A stretch of DNA of 64,000 bases from Taudactylus pleione (lineage: Eukaryota > Chordata > Amphibia > Anura > Myobatrachidae), in NCBI GenBank assembly GCA_031769625.1, contig JAUIMM010000178.1:29034001-29098000 (forward strand), given 5' to 3'. Positions 11,134-21,364 of the stretch are shown here, piece after piece (positions within the stretch are counted from its first letter, which is position 1; the number at the start of each line of letters is the position of its first letter). A model generated the notes under the pieces. That model saw only the letters and a list, made by a program, of their open reading frames with translations, had not been told where the DNA came from and made no database searches. The position numbers and the translations under genes are program-made.

Positions 11134-11870
11134 TCAACTAGCTGGTCTGCATGGCTCACCCACTTGTGCAGAGTTGCAGGTAGCGATCACAGATACCAGA
11201 CTATCACTACTCTTTCCATGATCTGTGGTCACGTCAGCATCTCGGGCTCTGGCCATTTTGTGGTTAGATGGACGAGGTCTTGCATCTGTGAGCGTGGAGG
11301 CTTTTCCATTTGGAACTCCCAGTGGTTGGGCACCAACAAATGAGGTGACTCCCAAGTGAGTTAGGATCTCCCATTTTAGTTTATCATAGTCTTTCGCATC
11401 CATCCGGCACAAGTCATAGTATGCTTTTTGTAGTTCTCCAGACAGGGAGGGTGCCACAAGACTTGCCCACTGCTCTTTAGGCCCCTTCTCTCTTTCGGCG
11501 GTTCTTTCAAAGGCCGTTGATACGCTTCCACATCATCACTCTGGGTCATCTTTTGCAGAAAGTGACTGGTCCGTATAGTGTGAGTGTTAGTTAGAAGAGC
11601 AGGGAAAGCATCTCCAGACTGGACTACTAGCTGTTGTACCACCTCTCGGAAGGCCTGGTGGGTTTCCTCTATGGCGACTTGTTGTTGCCTCTGGGTGGTC
11701 TCCAAGGCCAATATTTGCACATTGGTAGCTTCCTGCTGAGTCCTGGTAGCTTCTTGCTGAATTTTGTTAGTTTCCTGCTGAGCTGCCATAGCTTGGAGCA
11801 AGGCCTTAACAATGTCCTTCATGTTGTCTTTAGGGGTAGGCTGAAAGCAGAATCTGGCCTCTCTGAGCAT
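11134..11870 (-). pseudogene. gag of the Ty3 element, SCAN-like capsid region
   Basis: Reading from 11870 down: an N-terminal Gln/Thr-rich coiled coil (QEATRTQQEATNVQ region), then MTQSDDVEAYQRPL, a frame change near 11450, and SLSGELQKAYYDL followed by DAKDYDKLKWEIL. The pattern DDVEAY...W...L.P.L.GELQKAY..L...DA.DYD.LK..IL is that of the SCAN domain, which is thought to descend from the Gag of Gmr1-like elements. This independently agrees with the gene order. The expected end of the domain after EILTHLGVT is missing or diverged. No complete protein is possible. Confidence 0.78.
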
Positions 11871-11986
11871 CTGCTGACGCCACCTTCATGGGTTCCACAA
11901 CTTCGTGTCTGTCCCTTTAAATTTTAAAGGAAATTTTTTTTCTTGCTGCAAACTTTTGTGTGATTGCCCGCATTTTCCACCAACTG

Positions 11987-12571
11987 TGACACAGTCGGGA
12001 TAGGGGTCCCTCTCCTGGGGTAAATGGACTCCCTCTTTACATGCACAGCAGCTGGAGAAACAGGACACAAGTTTGGGGTTCTCATACAAACTGGTCAGCA
12101 CCAGTCTTTATTGTACCAACGCATAAACAAAATAAAACATAAACAAAACCCTAGCCCGTCTGGGCTCTAACTAGACAGTAGGTTCCCTCACTACCAGAAC
12201 ACTAAAAAACAAGTTCATGTCCACAGTACTTACAGGTTTGTATTAACAGTGTCTCAGAGCAAGCTATACTGCAGGCCTGCTCTCCCAGGTGTGAGACACT
12301 CAGCCCCAACCAAACCAAGCTTATATTAGCCACTTCCAGGTGCAAGCCCTGATGAGCCTGCTACCAGGCTGAAAGGCCCAATAACCGGAGTGGCCTGTGG
12401 ATGGAGCCCTCCCTATCCTCACATCCACACCCCCCAGGACCCAAACCGGCTTTTCCAAAAGCTGATACTCTGGTCTGCTTTCAAAACAGACTTCTTCTGG
12501 GGTTTTTTAGAACACATAGGAGAAAAACCTAGGACAAATGTACCTGCCATTGACCACTTTACCAGTGCTTC

Positions 12572-12576
<5 letters not shown>
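11987..12576 (-). repeat. 5' LTR of the Ty3 element
   Basis: Same sequence as 7037-7666 with scattered substitutions and without the 40-bp palindromic segment. In element direction it is followed after two bases by GTTGGTGGAAAATGCGGG, where a primer-binding site would lie; I could not assign a tRNA. The promoter of the element should lie inside this LTR, but I see no convincing TATA box. Confidence 0.88.

Positions 12577-12612
<36 letters not shown>
12577..12612. repeat. (TA)n microsatellite
   Basis: About 15 TA units directly at the outer edge of the 5' LTR. A similar TA tract borders the other side of the element at 7005-7028. Confidence 0.9.
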
Positions 12613-12766
12613 AAGACAAGAAGGCACTGATAGTGTAATATTTTCAAAACCTGTCTGGCCATCATGGTAAGTATTGTGCGTACATGAAATAAGAGTATTT
12701 AAGCTTATCTCAATTCCACTTTGATCGATGGTATGATGAATCAAGACCACTATGCACTATGTTGTC

Positions 12767-12800
12767 CTGAGGAAGGGGTGCAATACACCAAAACATTGAC
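12767..12800 (+). ncRNA. Hammerhead-like motif, degenerate
   Basis: CTGAGGA at 12767-12773, then a short hairpin GGGTG-CAATA-CACC, then AAAAC where GAAAC is expected, then ATTGACCC. The order CTGANGA, stem, GAAA is the hammerhead core. Hammerheads are known in the terminal repeats of Penelope-like elements. The surrounding 12613-12985 has no gene and is probably such a terminal fragment. One core base is changed, so activity is doubtful. Confidence 0.4.
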
Positions 12801-12987
12801 CCACCAAATAAAGACCCTCAGGTGAAGGTATTGTTTACATTAGTCACTGAGTGCCACCTTACATTGTTTTCATATCGATTTGGGGGTGCTGTCCTCCTGG
12901 GAAGGCAACGGAGCAATTTGGTGCTGTATGCCCACCTACACTGCATGGACAAGTGCCAGAGCATTGGATTCTATATATATATATATA

Positions 12988-14630
12988 CAGTCAGGTCCAT
13001 AAATATTGGGACATTGACAGAATTTTCAGATTTTGGCCTCTATTCACCACCACAATGGCTTTGAAATGAAACAAACAAGATGTGCTTTAACTGCAGACTT
13101 TCAGATTTAATTTGAGGGTAAGTACATCCAAATCGGGTGAACGGTGTCAGAATTACAACAGTTTTAATATGTGCCTCCCACTTTTTAAGGGGCCAAAAGT
13201 AATGGGACTATCAACTCAAAAGCTATTTCATGGACAGGTGTGGGCTATTCCCTCATTATTTCATTATCAATTAAGCAGGTAAAAGGTCTTGAATTGATTC
13301 TAGGTGTGACATTTGCATTTGGAATCAGTTGCTGTCAACTCTCAATATGAGATCCAAAGAGCTGTCACTATCAGTGAAGCAAGCCATCATTAGGCTCAAA
13401 AATCAAAACAAACCCATCAGGGAGATAGCAAAAACATTAGGTGTGGCCAAATCAACTGCTTGGAACATTCTTAAAAAGAAAGAACACACGGAGAGCTCAG
13501 CAACACCAAAAGACCCGGAAGACCACGGAAAACAACTATGGTGGATGACAAAAGAATTATTTCCCTGGTGAAGAAAACCCCCTTCACAACAGTTGGCCAA
13601 ATCAAGAACACTCTCCAGGAGGTAGATGTATATGTGTCAAAGTCAACAATCAAGAGAAGACTTCACAAGAGTGAATATAGAGGGTTCACCACAAGATGCA
13701 AACCATTGGTGAGCCACAAAAACAGGAAGACCAGATTAGAGTTTGCCAAACAACATCTAAAAAGGCCATTACAGTTCTGGAACAACATCCTATTGACAGA
13801 TGAGACAAAGATCAACTGGTACCAGAGTGATGGGAAGAGAAGAGAAGGAAAGGAACTGCTCATGATCCAAAACATACCGCCTCATCAGTGAAGCATGGTG
13901 GTGGTAGTTTCATGGAGCGGGCATATATGGCTGCCAATGGAACTGGTTCCCTTGTATTTATTGATGATGTGACTGCTGACAAAAGCAGCAGAATGAATTC
14001 TGAAGTGTTTCGGGCAATATTATATGCTCATATTCAGTCAAATGCTTCAGAACTCATTGGACAGCGCTTCACAGTGCAGATGGACAATGACCTGAAGCAT
14101 AGTGCAGAAGCAACCAAAGAGTTTTTTAAGGCTAAATAGTGGAATGTTATGCAATGGCCAAGTCAATCCCCTGACCTGAATCCGATTGAGCATGCATTTC
14201 ACTTAATGAAGACAAAACTGAAGGGAAAATGCCCCAAGAACAAGCAGGAACTGAAGACATTTGCAGTAGAGGCCTGGCAGAGCATCACCAGGGATGAAAC
14301 CCAGCGTCTGGTGATGTCTATGCGTTCCAGACTTCAGGCTGTAATTGCCTGCAAACGATTTGCAACAAAGTATTCAAAAGTGAAAGTTAGATTTAGGATT
14401 GTTTAGTTTGTCCCATTACTTTTGGCCCCTTAAAAAGTGGGAGGCACATATAGAAACTGTTGTAATTCCTACACCGTTCACCTGATTTGGATGTAATTAC
14501 CCTCAAATTAAATCTGAAAGTCTGCAGTTAAATCACATCTTGTTTGTTTCATTTCAAAGCCATTGTGGCAGTGAATAGAGGACAAATAATGAAAATTCTG
14601 TCAATGTCCCAATATTTATGGACCTGACTG
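12988..14630 (+). mobile_element. Tc1/mariner element, second family
   Basis: Ends CAGTCAGGTCCATAAATATT and reverse complement, flanked by TA (12986-12987, 14631-14632) inside TA-rich sequence. Inverted repeats are about 220 bp each (12988-13207 and 14409-14630). Total length is 1643 bp, normal for an intact-length Tc1 element. It is a different family from 5389-7004: the ends and transposase do not match. Confidence 0.93.
13347..14405 (+). pseudogene. Tc1 transposase, second family, inactivated
   Basis: Starts MRSKELSLSVKQAII at 13347, chosen as the Met that begins the usual paired helix-turn-helix region (IREIAKTLGVAKSTAWNIL). A frame shift follows near 13530, then KSTIKRRLHKSEYRG and the catalytic core: TDETKINWYQSDGKR near 13797, a shift near 13850-13890, KHGGGSFM, MDNDLKHSAEATKEF near 14080, and SPDLNPIEHAFHLMK near 14167 after a stop at 14137. 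All three DD34E positions are present. The end is RFATKYSKVKVRF at about 14400. With only two shifts and one stop it is less damaged than the Tc1 at 5389. Confidence 0.92.
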
Positions 14631-14718
14631 TATATAATGTCCATGGATCCAGCACTCCCTGCAAAATAAATGATGTCTTTACCCCATTGCCAGCAACAGC
14701 ATGGTTTAATGCTATAAA

Positions 14719-14915
14719 ATACAGACAGGATAGTTGGATGCATAACTCAGGGGTTTCAATAAATCACACAATAGCAATTTTTCCTGGGTCCCCATTTCAA
14801 TGACTGTTCTGATGAAAATTCACAGTCATTGAAACGTTGACCCCAGGAGAAATTGCTATTGTGTGATTTATTGAAACCCCTGAGTGCCGCATCTATCATG
14901 TCTGTATATACTGTA
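14719..14915. repeat. Palindrome with hammerhead-like core
   Basis: Arms of about 90 bp (14719-14809 and 14821-14915; shared blocks ACTCAGGGGTTTCAATAAAT and CACACAATAGCAATTT) surround a short loop. The loop contains CTGATGA (14809-14815) and the right arm continues with ATTGAAACGTTGACC (GAAAC at 14831-14835). CTGATGA followed by GAAAC is the complete hammerhead core. I read this as an inverted pair of Penelope-like terminal fragments; the Tc1 at 12988-14630 lies just upstream. Confidence 0.6.
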
Positions 14916-15394
14916 TATCAATTGAGATAATACCTATTAAGTGCTAGTACCACTAAGGTACATATAGAGTAACAATGGCAATAATAGCAATATTGTTACA
15001 CTAGGGCTGCTAATCCTTTAAAGGTCCTTTGCCAGTAATGACCTAGGAAAATTGGATTGAAAAGTGTGTTTTTAGGGAGCATCCATAATAATCATCTAGT
15101 GACCACCCAAATTTCACATACAATATTTCTTATATATGAGGATGAGGGTATTTAATTTACCACCAAGTTCATTTATTATAATATAATAAGATATTTATTA
15201 AAATCCATTAGATATACATTAAAAAAATCCTTAAAAAATTCTATAAACATCACAAACACAGTATAATGATTTCAAGTTGTAGTCGGATCCCAAAAAGAGC
15301 CATAAGTCATCTTCCCATCATTGAATCTCATGTGTTTTGAATTTCATGTTCACTATTTGGGCTGCAGCTATTAAAAACAATTATAAGAACTGTG
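14916..15394. other. Non-coding, left edge of a hAT relic probably lies here
   Basis: No gene or RNA recognised. The left end of the decayed hAT element that finishes at 18664 should lie in or near this stretch, but the expected TAGAGATG terminus is not visible. Confidence 0.4.
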
Positions 15395-16260
15395 TTAAAG
15401 GGGCACTGTAGAGGCAGTGTGGACTGCAGCACTGTCAGGCACTGTGTTGTGTGCTCAGGGCCAGACACTAAAAACCCCATTAGAAGCACTGTTAAAGGGT
15501 CACTGTGTCATTACAAAAAAAACATAGATGCACTGTAGATGGGCTGCAGCACTGGGAGGCACTGTGTTGTGTGCTGAGGGCTAGGCACTTTGTTAAAAGT
15601 GTTGTGTGTTCAAGCACTGTGTTAGAAAAACACTGTGGGTGTCATTACTAGAAACACTGTGAGGCACTGTGTTGTGTGTTCAGGCACTGTGTTAAAAAAT
15701 AACATGATTAGGGTGCTATTACTGGGAGTGCTGTGAGGCACTGTGTTGTGTGTTTAGGCATTGTTATAAAAAATAACACAATTTTAAAACATATGTGTTA
15801 AAAAATATAACATTATTTGGGTGCCACCCTTATACTTGAGGAGCTGTGAGGCATTGTGTTGCGTGTTCAGGCAATGTTATCAAACAAATAATACAATTTT
15901 AAAACTTGTGTGTTAAAAAAATAATGTCTTTAGGGTGCAACCTTTATAGTTGGAGTGCTGAGAGGCACTGTGTTGTGTGTTAAGGCACTGTTATAAAAAA
16001 TAACATTTTACAACTTGTGTATAAAAAACATCATTAGGTTGACAGCCTTATACTAGAGGTGCTGTAAGTCACTGTATTGTGTGTTCAGGCACTGTTATAA
16101 AAAATATAATGTCATTTGGGTGCCACCCTTATACTAGGAGTGCTGTGAGGAACTGTGTTGTGTGTTAAAGCACTGTTGTAAAAAGAAAAACATTTTAAAA
16201 GTTGTATGTTAAAAAATATAATGTCATTAGGCTGACACCCTTATACTGGGAGCCTTGTGA
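15395..16260. repeat. Diverged tandem repeat, ~75-120 bp spacing
   Basis: The phrase GGCACTGTGTTGTGTG recurs with changes near 15437, 15558, 15664, 15737, 15850, 15963, 16071 and 16149. Units also share TTAAAAAATA and GGTGCCACCCTTATACT. It occupies the leader position ahead of the hAT gene remnant at 16261-18664, as a different tandem repeat does at 58160-58390 in the related copy. Confidence 0.75.
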
Positions 16261-18664
16261 GTCAACATGGATCAGTCGATAGCAGAGCATAAGCAACAAC
16301 CCAGTACTATTGCTGCAGTTGCTGCCAGCAGTCATGGCAAGGTAATGCTAAGTCTGTTTCATGTACTAGGATGTAGAAGCTGGGGCTAAACACAGGCATC
16401 TTCTAAAACTTCACATGCAACACCTTCTCACTTTAAGTCTATAGGTGTCACCTTTAAAACAGGTAAATCAGTTCAATAAAACGAAACTAAGGCTAAAGAA
16501 CAAACTATGTGTTCACAAAGTTCACAAATCCATAAGGAGAGTCTAAGTGTGTCCACAAGTGCTATGCGTGAGTATGACATTTCTGACATTGTACTGCTAG
16601 AGAAACCTCCTTTCACCATTTTCACACCCTCTGCAATTGTGGGGATGAGCAGCAGTAAAAGTAAAGATGGTTTCTTAGAAATTGAGGATACTACTGTGGA
16701 AGTGCAACAGGATGAGGGGATATGTGTGCATCTGTCAGTCAGTGACTAGTAGCAGCAGTTTTTGCCCATGATAAAAAGAAGGCCATTGTCATGCCTTGCC
16801 ATATGAACAAAAAAGCCGCTTCTTACATGTAGAATTATATTTACCCAAATCCTGACAACATTTGACAATTCATCAAAACTGTTTGTGAAGCTAAAGTAAG
16901 TGGAGGTACAGTAGAGCCGTTTATCATCTAGGAAGCTCCTCCCTGTTATGTCATTTGCAGCGCATTCATGCACATTATTTGAGAAAATCACAAAAATCCT
17001 CCTCCCCTATCCAGGGTTCCCCAGAAGAATACTTGCTCACTATGGTTGCTAGGTGTGACTCTTCATCCCAGAAGGGGATCATGAAGACTATTTTCAAACA
17101 ATTGACTGTGAAACAATCCTTTGTAAAAGGAAGCAAGTATGAAAGTAGCCATCCAGATGCCCAGTAGATCACTGAAGCCATCATGGCTATACTAGCATTA
17201 GATCTCTGTCCAATATTAATGCATGTGTTTTTAGACAGTTAATTGAGGTCATGTGTCCCTGAAACCAAATTACACCTTGATCCATTTCCAAATTGTCAGT
17301 TCAAATGGCACATGACGACATCTCCTGCTTCAGTTTCTCATGCTAGTGCTGCTGTCAGGAAAAAACTGACCTTTTCCAAGAGACCCACTGTGAATGTGGG
17401 CATCAACTCAGCTCAGTAAAGTGAAACACCATTTTGACATCTGGTCAGGCTTAAAAGAATTGCACACAATTATTGACACCGCTGCCTTGATTAAATTTGA
17501 TCCATTGAGGATTATTTTAATGACAATGCACAGATTAGCATATCACATAGTCCTTTTTATTACTGGAGACTACTTCCTCAAAGTGTGAAAAAACTCATGA
17601 TCATAAAATTAACTAGAAATTCTAGGAGTGAAGACCTTGCTGCCCAATGCAACAGAGACTTCTGTAACAGTGGATTCCAGTAGGGATTAACATCTTCCCA
17701 GTGTAGAGATAATTAACAATGCTGTTAGTTGCCTTAAGCCCATTGGTAGCTTGTTTTTTGGGGACACAAACAAACTAAGCAATTTAGCCACAAAAGTGGC
17801 AGTCCCTGTAGCTGAACTGCATGGATTGTTAAACTGTGCATGTACTTTGTAATATATAACATAAGGGTGGGTGACAGGGCCCAAGGACGCCACTTTTCAC
17901 TATGGGCTGTATTTTTAGGGGTATTGGTGATAGTTTTTTTTGCATAGGCAAACATTTTTATTGGCTATTTGCAATACATTTTTAACCAGAAATAATGTGT
18001 TGCCTCAAAAAATAAAAACATGTGAAGAAATTTGGAGCATATTTACTTATTAGTATTGTTCAGTGATATGACCATGGCAAGATAAATTGTATTCTTTTAT
18101 GGCCTTTTCTTAGTAGCTGCAAAACAAGGCGATGTCTCAAATGAAGTTTTCTTAATCAATTAATTAATCAATCAATCAAAATCAACCAATCACTCGTTTA
18201 CTTTTCTTCAACTACACAGTCATAAATAATCCACCTCCATTTCCCTGTACTGCCTTTGGGACTCTGATCTAGTTCTTGAGTAATGAAAACATTCTTTCTA
18301 TGGGATTGTATAGTTTATTACAATGCCATCCTGTCTGCCACTGCTGTGCTGCAATGTTTCATAGATATGTTATATTCTTTCAAACTGCCATGTGTTTGTG
18401 CCACTGCTCTGTTGCTTAGTTTAGTCAGCCAGCCTTTGCCCAATATTGGTAAATAATATTGTAAGCTGTGCGGTGGTCATAAATGACTGGAAATTACTGA
18501 AAGTTAATGTTAATGAGGTAAATAATACTGTAGGTACAAAAATAGGCCCAATGTACATCATTTTAGCTGTTTTTATCATTTATAAAAAAAAAACAAATCC
18601 AGATCCAAAACAAGATGATGAATTAGAACCAAAATCAAAACACGGTGGTCCGTGCACATCTCTA
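16261..18664 (+). pseudogene. Decayed hAT element with BED-finger transposase remnant
   Basis: The ORF piece at 16507-16749 (with STSAMREYDISDIVLLEKPP) matches the linker of the better copy at 59054-59689 (SVSEVAMCEPDLNTSVLEDP). Downstream, 16790-17180 aligns with the BED-finger region near 60110-60960. After it come pieces resembling the start of a hAT catalytic domain (LALDLCPI-like near 17190, then a region around 17270-17600). The 3' part at 17753-18664 parallels 60970-61602 and ends CCGTGCACATCTCTA. The frame is full of stops. The family moves DNA by cut and paste in the nucleus; this copy retains more of the catalytic region than 57928-61602 but is more decayed. Confidence 0.65.
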
Positions 18665-18803
18665 ATATATACATAAAATATATACTGCACAAACACACAT
18701 ACAGTATATACATTCATACAATACATACAGTATGCATACATACCAGGTCACTCCATCTATGCTGGAGCAATTTCATGCTCCTGTACCTACCTACACTCTA
18801 GGC

Positions 18804-18959
18804 CAGTAGTGGTGAACCTTGGCACTCCAGCTGCTGTGGGACTACATATCCCAGCATGTCCTGCCACAGTTTTAGTATTCCCTAATAGCAAAACTCTGGC
18901 AGTGCATGCTGGGGCATGTAGTCCGGCAGCAGCTGGAGTGCCAATGTTCACCACCACTA
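18804..18959. mobile_element. Small hAT-type MITE with 8-bp duplication
   Basis: CTCTAGGC stands at 18796-18803 and again at 18960-18967. Between them are inverted ends (AGTGGTGAACCTTGGCACTC against GAGTGCCAATGTTCACCACC). The 156-bp interior folds back through CATGCTGGGGCATGTAGTCC-type arms. An 8-bp duplication is the hAT signature. A diverged relative is at about 21069-21175. Confidence 0.85.
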
Positions 18960-20027
18960 CTCTAGGCTATTTCCTCCTGGGCATGGAGGTAGGCCACCTG
19001 CTTGTGGCATTTATCTGTCAAGGGAATATCACTCTAATGCATCAGGATCTGGAGCTTCAAAATGCTGTGAGGCCACTGTCTGTTTCCTATGTTAATAGCA
19101 GAACAATGATGCAATGAATGCACCATCAATGCCGAAGAGCAGGAGACTGCTCAAATTTGCAACTCAAACAGAAGAGTATAGTGCATGGAATCCAATCAGT
19201 TCTCGTGCATAGTGTTTGTCTAACCTTTCCATCACCCAGAAAATTTTGCACACTGCTTCGAAAAATGTTGCAGATCATTGCTGAACTGTTGCACACAAAG
19301 GACCTGATTCAGACCCGATCGCTAAGCCGCGATCGCTCACAGCTTGGCAATTATTACAAACTGTGCATGCGTATGGGCCGCAATGCATGTGCGTATACCA
19401 CTCACTGCGAGCAAAATTCAATAGCTCGCTATGCCCCACATGGACGCTACCTTGAGTGACAGAAAGACCCATTTGTGGGTGGTAACAGGGGAAGGTGCTT
19501 GTAAACGGGGGAGTGGTGGTGCAAATGCAGGCGTGTCTGTGCATGAAAATGGTGTTTTATTGGTGTCCACAATTACAAGACAGCGTCATGGTACACATCA
19601 CCTGGCATCTTTTAAGACTGGAGCACTCGCAGTGCTTGTGGTAGCCTAGGGCCTACCACAAGCACTGCATGAGCAGTCGATGGTTCTTTTCGTTAATGAT
19701 AGTTGCAGTCAGATAATAGAGCAGCAGATGCTACTCATTCTATTGTATAATTGCAAAGTAGATGCGTTATTTCGCTTAATTTTAAGTTTGTTTTTATTCT
19801 TTTAAGTTGCTCTTTTTGATTATGATTGTGATTACTTTACAGATACAAAAAAACAAATACATTTTACTACCCTAACAATTGCCCATATATATATTCAAAT
19901 TCAAATACCTCAAATAGTATTTTTTTTTTATGTATTTAAAGTGTAATAGAATGGAAAAAATTGCTTATAACTAGCACCACCGACTGCAGCTCCGATCTAC
20001 CTCTAGGATCACCACTCCTTATTTTAA

Positions 20028-21024
20028 CACAATAAAACAAAGTTTTTGATGTAATCCACAAGCGCTGTCCTATATGGGACCCAGTAGACACCTTCCCTTC
20101 ACACACTTTTCTGTCTGAGTCCTTCTTTCCCCAACTCTCACTTTGTAAGATACAGAATAGTTCACACTCACCATGCAGCAAAAACTACTGTTCCCTCAAA
20201 GGTTTCTTTATACTTTATCATTATACTTCAGGAGACTTTCCCAATTTCCTTCTACCGAGTAAGTGGACATGTACTTACCATCTATATCATCTATACACAT
20301 GAAGATGGAATATCTAGTGTCTCTGTTCACAGGATACAACCCCAAAACCCAGGAATTAAGGTTTAAATCACTGGTCTAGTTGGTACAGACAAAAACAGAT
20401 ACCCACCGGTAATTCATATAAGTGCTAGGTCCACCACCATCAATGCATTTCAGACTCTATGGTCCTTCCTCAGGGGTCTGAAACACGTTGATGGTGGTGG
20501 ACCCAGCACTTATATGAATTACCAGTGGGTATCTGTTGTTGTCTGTACCAACTAGACTAGTGATTTAAACCTTAATTCCCGGGTTTTAGGGTTGAATCCT
20601 GTGAATAGAGATGCTGGATATTCCATCTTCATGTGTATAGATGTACTGAATGAAGAGTGCATTGTATAATGAAAACTTTTTTTCTACTAAAAACTGACCA
20701 GACTGAGGAGTAAGGATTTTGTTTCATCCAGAATTATAGAAACCTTTATGGGCATGAACCAAGAGGAGTATGTGGTGAGTACATGTCCACTTACTCGGTA
20801 GAAGGAAATTGGGAAAGTCTTCTAAAGTATAACGATAAAGTATAAAGAAACCTTTGAGGGAACAGTAGTTTTTGCTGCATGGTGAGTGTGAACCAGTCTG
20901 TGTCTTACAGAGTGAGAGTTGGGAGGAGAAGGACACAGACAGAAAAGTGTGTTAAGGGAAGGTGTCTACTGGGTCCCATATAGGACAGCGCTTGTGGATT
21001 ACCTCAAAAACTTTGTTTTAAAGT
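20028..21024. repeat. Large palindrome (~450-bp arms)
   Basis: Left arm 20028-20473 is repeated in reverse complement from 20474 to 21024. The right arm has about 135 extra bases (roughly 20644-20775). Shared blocks include CAAGCGCTGTCCTATATGGG and CACTTATATGAATTAC. The centre is asymmetric: the left arm, read on the minus strand, begins CTGAGGA-AGGACC-ATAGA-GTCTGAAAT (20473 to about 20441), a hammerhead-like core; the right arm lacks the first part. A CCTTATTTT repeat flanks both sides (20017, 21038) but is weak as a duplication. Confidence 0.8.
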
Positions 21025-21068
21025 GTAGTAGAGTTTACCTTATTTTTGCTTTATTTATGTGTTCCCTT

Positions 21069-21175
21069 CAAGCTGGTGTGGAACTACATATCCCAGTATG
21101 CCATTCCAGAGTAAATACAAGCCTTAATAGCAATAGTGTGCCAGGCCAGGCTTGGATTTGTAGTTCCATAGCAGT
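21069..21175. mobile_element. Diverged hAT MITE relative
   Basis: GCTGGTGTGGAACTACATAT and TGTAGTTCCATAGCAG form weak inverted ends with a CCCAGTATGCC core. This is the same style as the interior of 18804-18959 (ACTACATATCCCAGCATG). Ends and duplication are not definable. Confidence 0.4.
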
Positions 21176-21364
21176 TATAGTGTTTTTTTTGTTTTGTTTT
21201 TAAGAAAAGAATGCATTTAACAAAAACAAATGACTTACTGTTGCAAATGTACAAAGTATATTTTTAATTGTTAATCCTACAAATTTGTGTTTTAAATATG
21301 GCTTTTGAAAATAAAATGTATTTATAATTAAAATAAAAACATAATTAAATTAAAAGAATAGATA

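Larger units (their letters stand above)
7037..12576 (-). mobile_element. Ty3/Gypsy LTR retrotransposon, Gmr1-like gene order
   Basis: Two LTRs (7037-7666 and 11987-12576) in the same orientation enclose gag, protease, integrase, reverse transcriptase and RNase H remnants on the minus strand. Integrase lies between protease and reverse transcriptase. Ordinary Ty3 elements have integrase last; the integrase-before-RT order is known from the deuterostome Gmr1 group. No env-like frame is present. Both outer flanks are TA/TG microsatellites, so no 5-bp duplication can be recognised. The coding part has many stops and shifts and the two LTRs have diverged, so the insertion is old. Confidence 0.9.

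Noticed and set aside
7037..12576. Endogenous retrovirus
   Set aside because: No env-like frame lies between RNase H and the 3' LTR, and the gene order and gag fit a Gmr1-like Ty3 retrotransposon.
15395..16260. CRISPR-like array
   Set aside because: Unit lengths vary, spacers are not unique inserts, and the context is a vertebrate hAT element; it is a diverged tandem repeat.
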